A stretch of DNA of 21,378 bases from a virus, in IMG/VR virus record IMGVR_UViG_3300042304_000172, positions 1 to 21,378 of that record. One strand, given 5' to 3'. Positions 21,298 to 21,378 of this stretch are shown here, piece after piece. Each line of letters begins with the position of its first letter. Position 1 is the stretch's first letter. Both the position numbers and the translations under genes were made by a program. A model generated the notes under the pieces. It was not told the DNA's origin, did no database searches, and saw only the letters and a program-made list of their open reading frames with translations.

Positions 21298-21378
21298 GGG
21301 ATGACCAAGGGGAGACCAGAGGGGAGACCAGAGGGGAGACCAGAGGGGAGACCAGAGGGGAGACCAAGAGGAGACCAA
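21298..21378. repeat. 12-bp tandem repeat GGGGAGACCAGA
   Basis: Four perfect copies start at 21309, 21321, 21333 and 21345. Degenerate copies follow at 21357 (ending AAG) and 21369, and a degenerate unit precedes (GGGATGACCAAG). The array is cut by the window end, so total length is unknown. The purine-rich unit looks like a product of replication slippage. Confidence 0.95.
21301..21378 (+). CDS. Possible ORF start encoded by 12-bp repeats (3' truncated by window end)
   Basis: From the ATG at 21301 the frame stays open to the window end. It reads MTKGRPEGRPEGRPEG, two further repeat units, then RGDQ. The repeat length (12 bp) is a multiple of three, so expansion would keep the frame. The N-terminus is strongly basic and low in complexity. 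The start lies inside the repeat array itself and has no good ribosome site (AAGGG is immediately adjacent), so it may be accidental. Basic tails ending in RGD-type motifs occur at the start of some phage HNH endonucleases, but nothing downstream is visible to test that. Confidence 0.3.
   Translation, partial: MTKGRPEGRPEGRPEGRPEGRPRGDQ

Larger units (their letters stand above)
20992..21300 (+). other. Non-coding stretch with a palindrome, structured RNA and hairpin
   Basis: About 310 bases without a credible gene. It begins with the perfect palindrome TTCTTAAGAA (20996-21005). A possible extended -10 element (TGTTACACT) or TATGAT follows near 21018-21041, without a good -35 box. Then come a tiny ORF (21036-21065, MIRAGEYPH), the structured element at 21085-21214, and a hairpin TGAGAA/TTCTCA (21219-21233) ahead of a loose T-run. 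The end is A/T-rich, with the motif TTTTTTACTGTA. Confidence 0.5.

Noticed and set aside
20992-21300. Cobalamin-type or glutamine riboswitch
   Set aside because: GGTGAATACC and GAGACC look superficially similar to cobalamin boxes, but the conserved core boxes and their order are absent.
21298-21378. CRISPR array
   Set aside because: The 12-bp units are directly adjacent with no spacers.

Overview
The window is the late (virion and lysis) half of a T7-like podovirus genome (Autographiviridae-type). Every supported gene is on the + strand, packed end to end, in T7 order: portal (gp8-like), scaffold (gp9), major capsid (gp10), tail tubular A and B (gp11, gp12), internal virion proteins (gp13, 14, 15, 16), tail fibre (gp17), holin (gp17.5), small and large terminase (gp18, gp19). 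No early or DNA-replication genes (RNA polymerase, DNA polymerase) are present. Almost every start codon lacks a Shine-Dalgarno sequence and sits in an A/T-rich context. That is compatible with a cyanobacterial or other host with weak SD dependence, but the host cannot be named from this window.

Layout: 1-224 is the C-terminal end of a receptor-binding fibre with an S74-type intramolecular chaperone. 224-544 is an unknown gene. 554-2922 holds portal and scaffold. 2928-3524 is an insertion between scaffold and capsid with a small membrane protein, an overlapping spanin-like pair and a Cys-rich miniprotein. 3525-3956 is non-coding and structured: a tRNA-like cloverleaf followed by a run of hairpins. 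3957-4979 is the capsid gene, followed by a strong intrinsic terminator in the place of T7 T-phi. 5123-17540 holds the tail tube, ejection proteins and fibre. 17544-20284 holds holin, terminases and an amidase endolysin. 20285-21378 is mostly non-coding, full of short tandem repeats and dyads. It holds one small acidic ORF, a candidate structured RNA, and the start of a repeat-encoded ORF cut by the window end.

How it works together: portal, scaffold and capsid build the procapsid, and the terminases fill it. Tail tubular proteins and fibre form the tail. The gp14-16-like proteins form the ejectosome; here the gp15-like protein appears to carry the wall-degrading (3D/double-psi barrel) module, whereas T7 puts its transglycosylase in gp16. 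Lysis genes lie at two sites: spanin-like genes before the capsid, holin and endolysin at the right end.

Most interesting: the structured RNA at 21085-21214, the tRNA-like element and hairpin chain before the capsid gene, the nested spanin-like pair, the transplanted lytic domain, and a T7 SRL/SRR-like repeat zone that probably marks the genome end.
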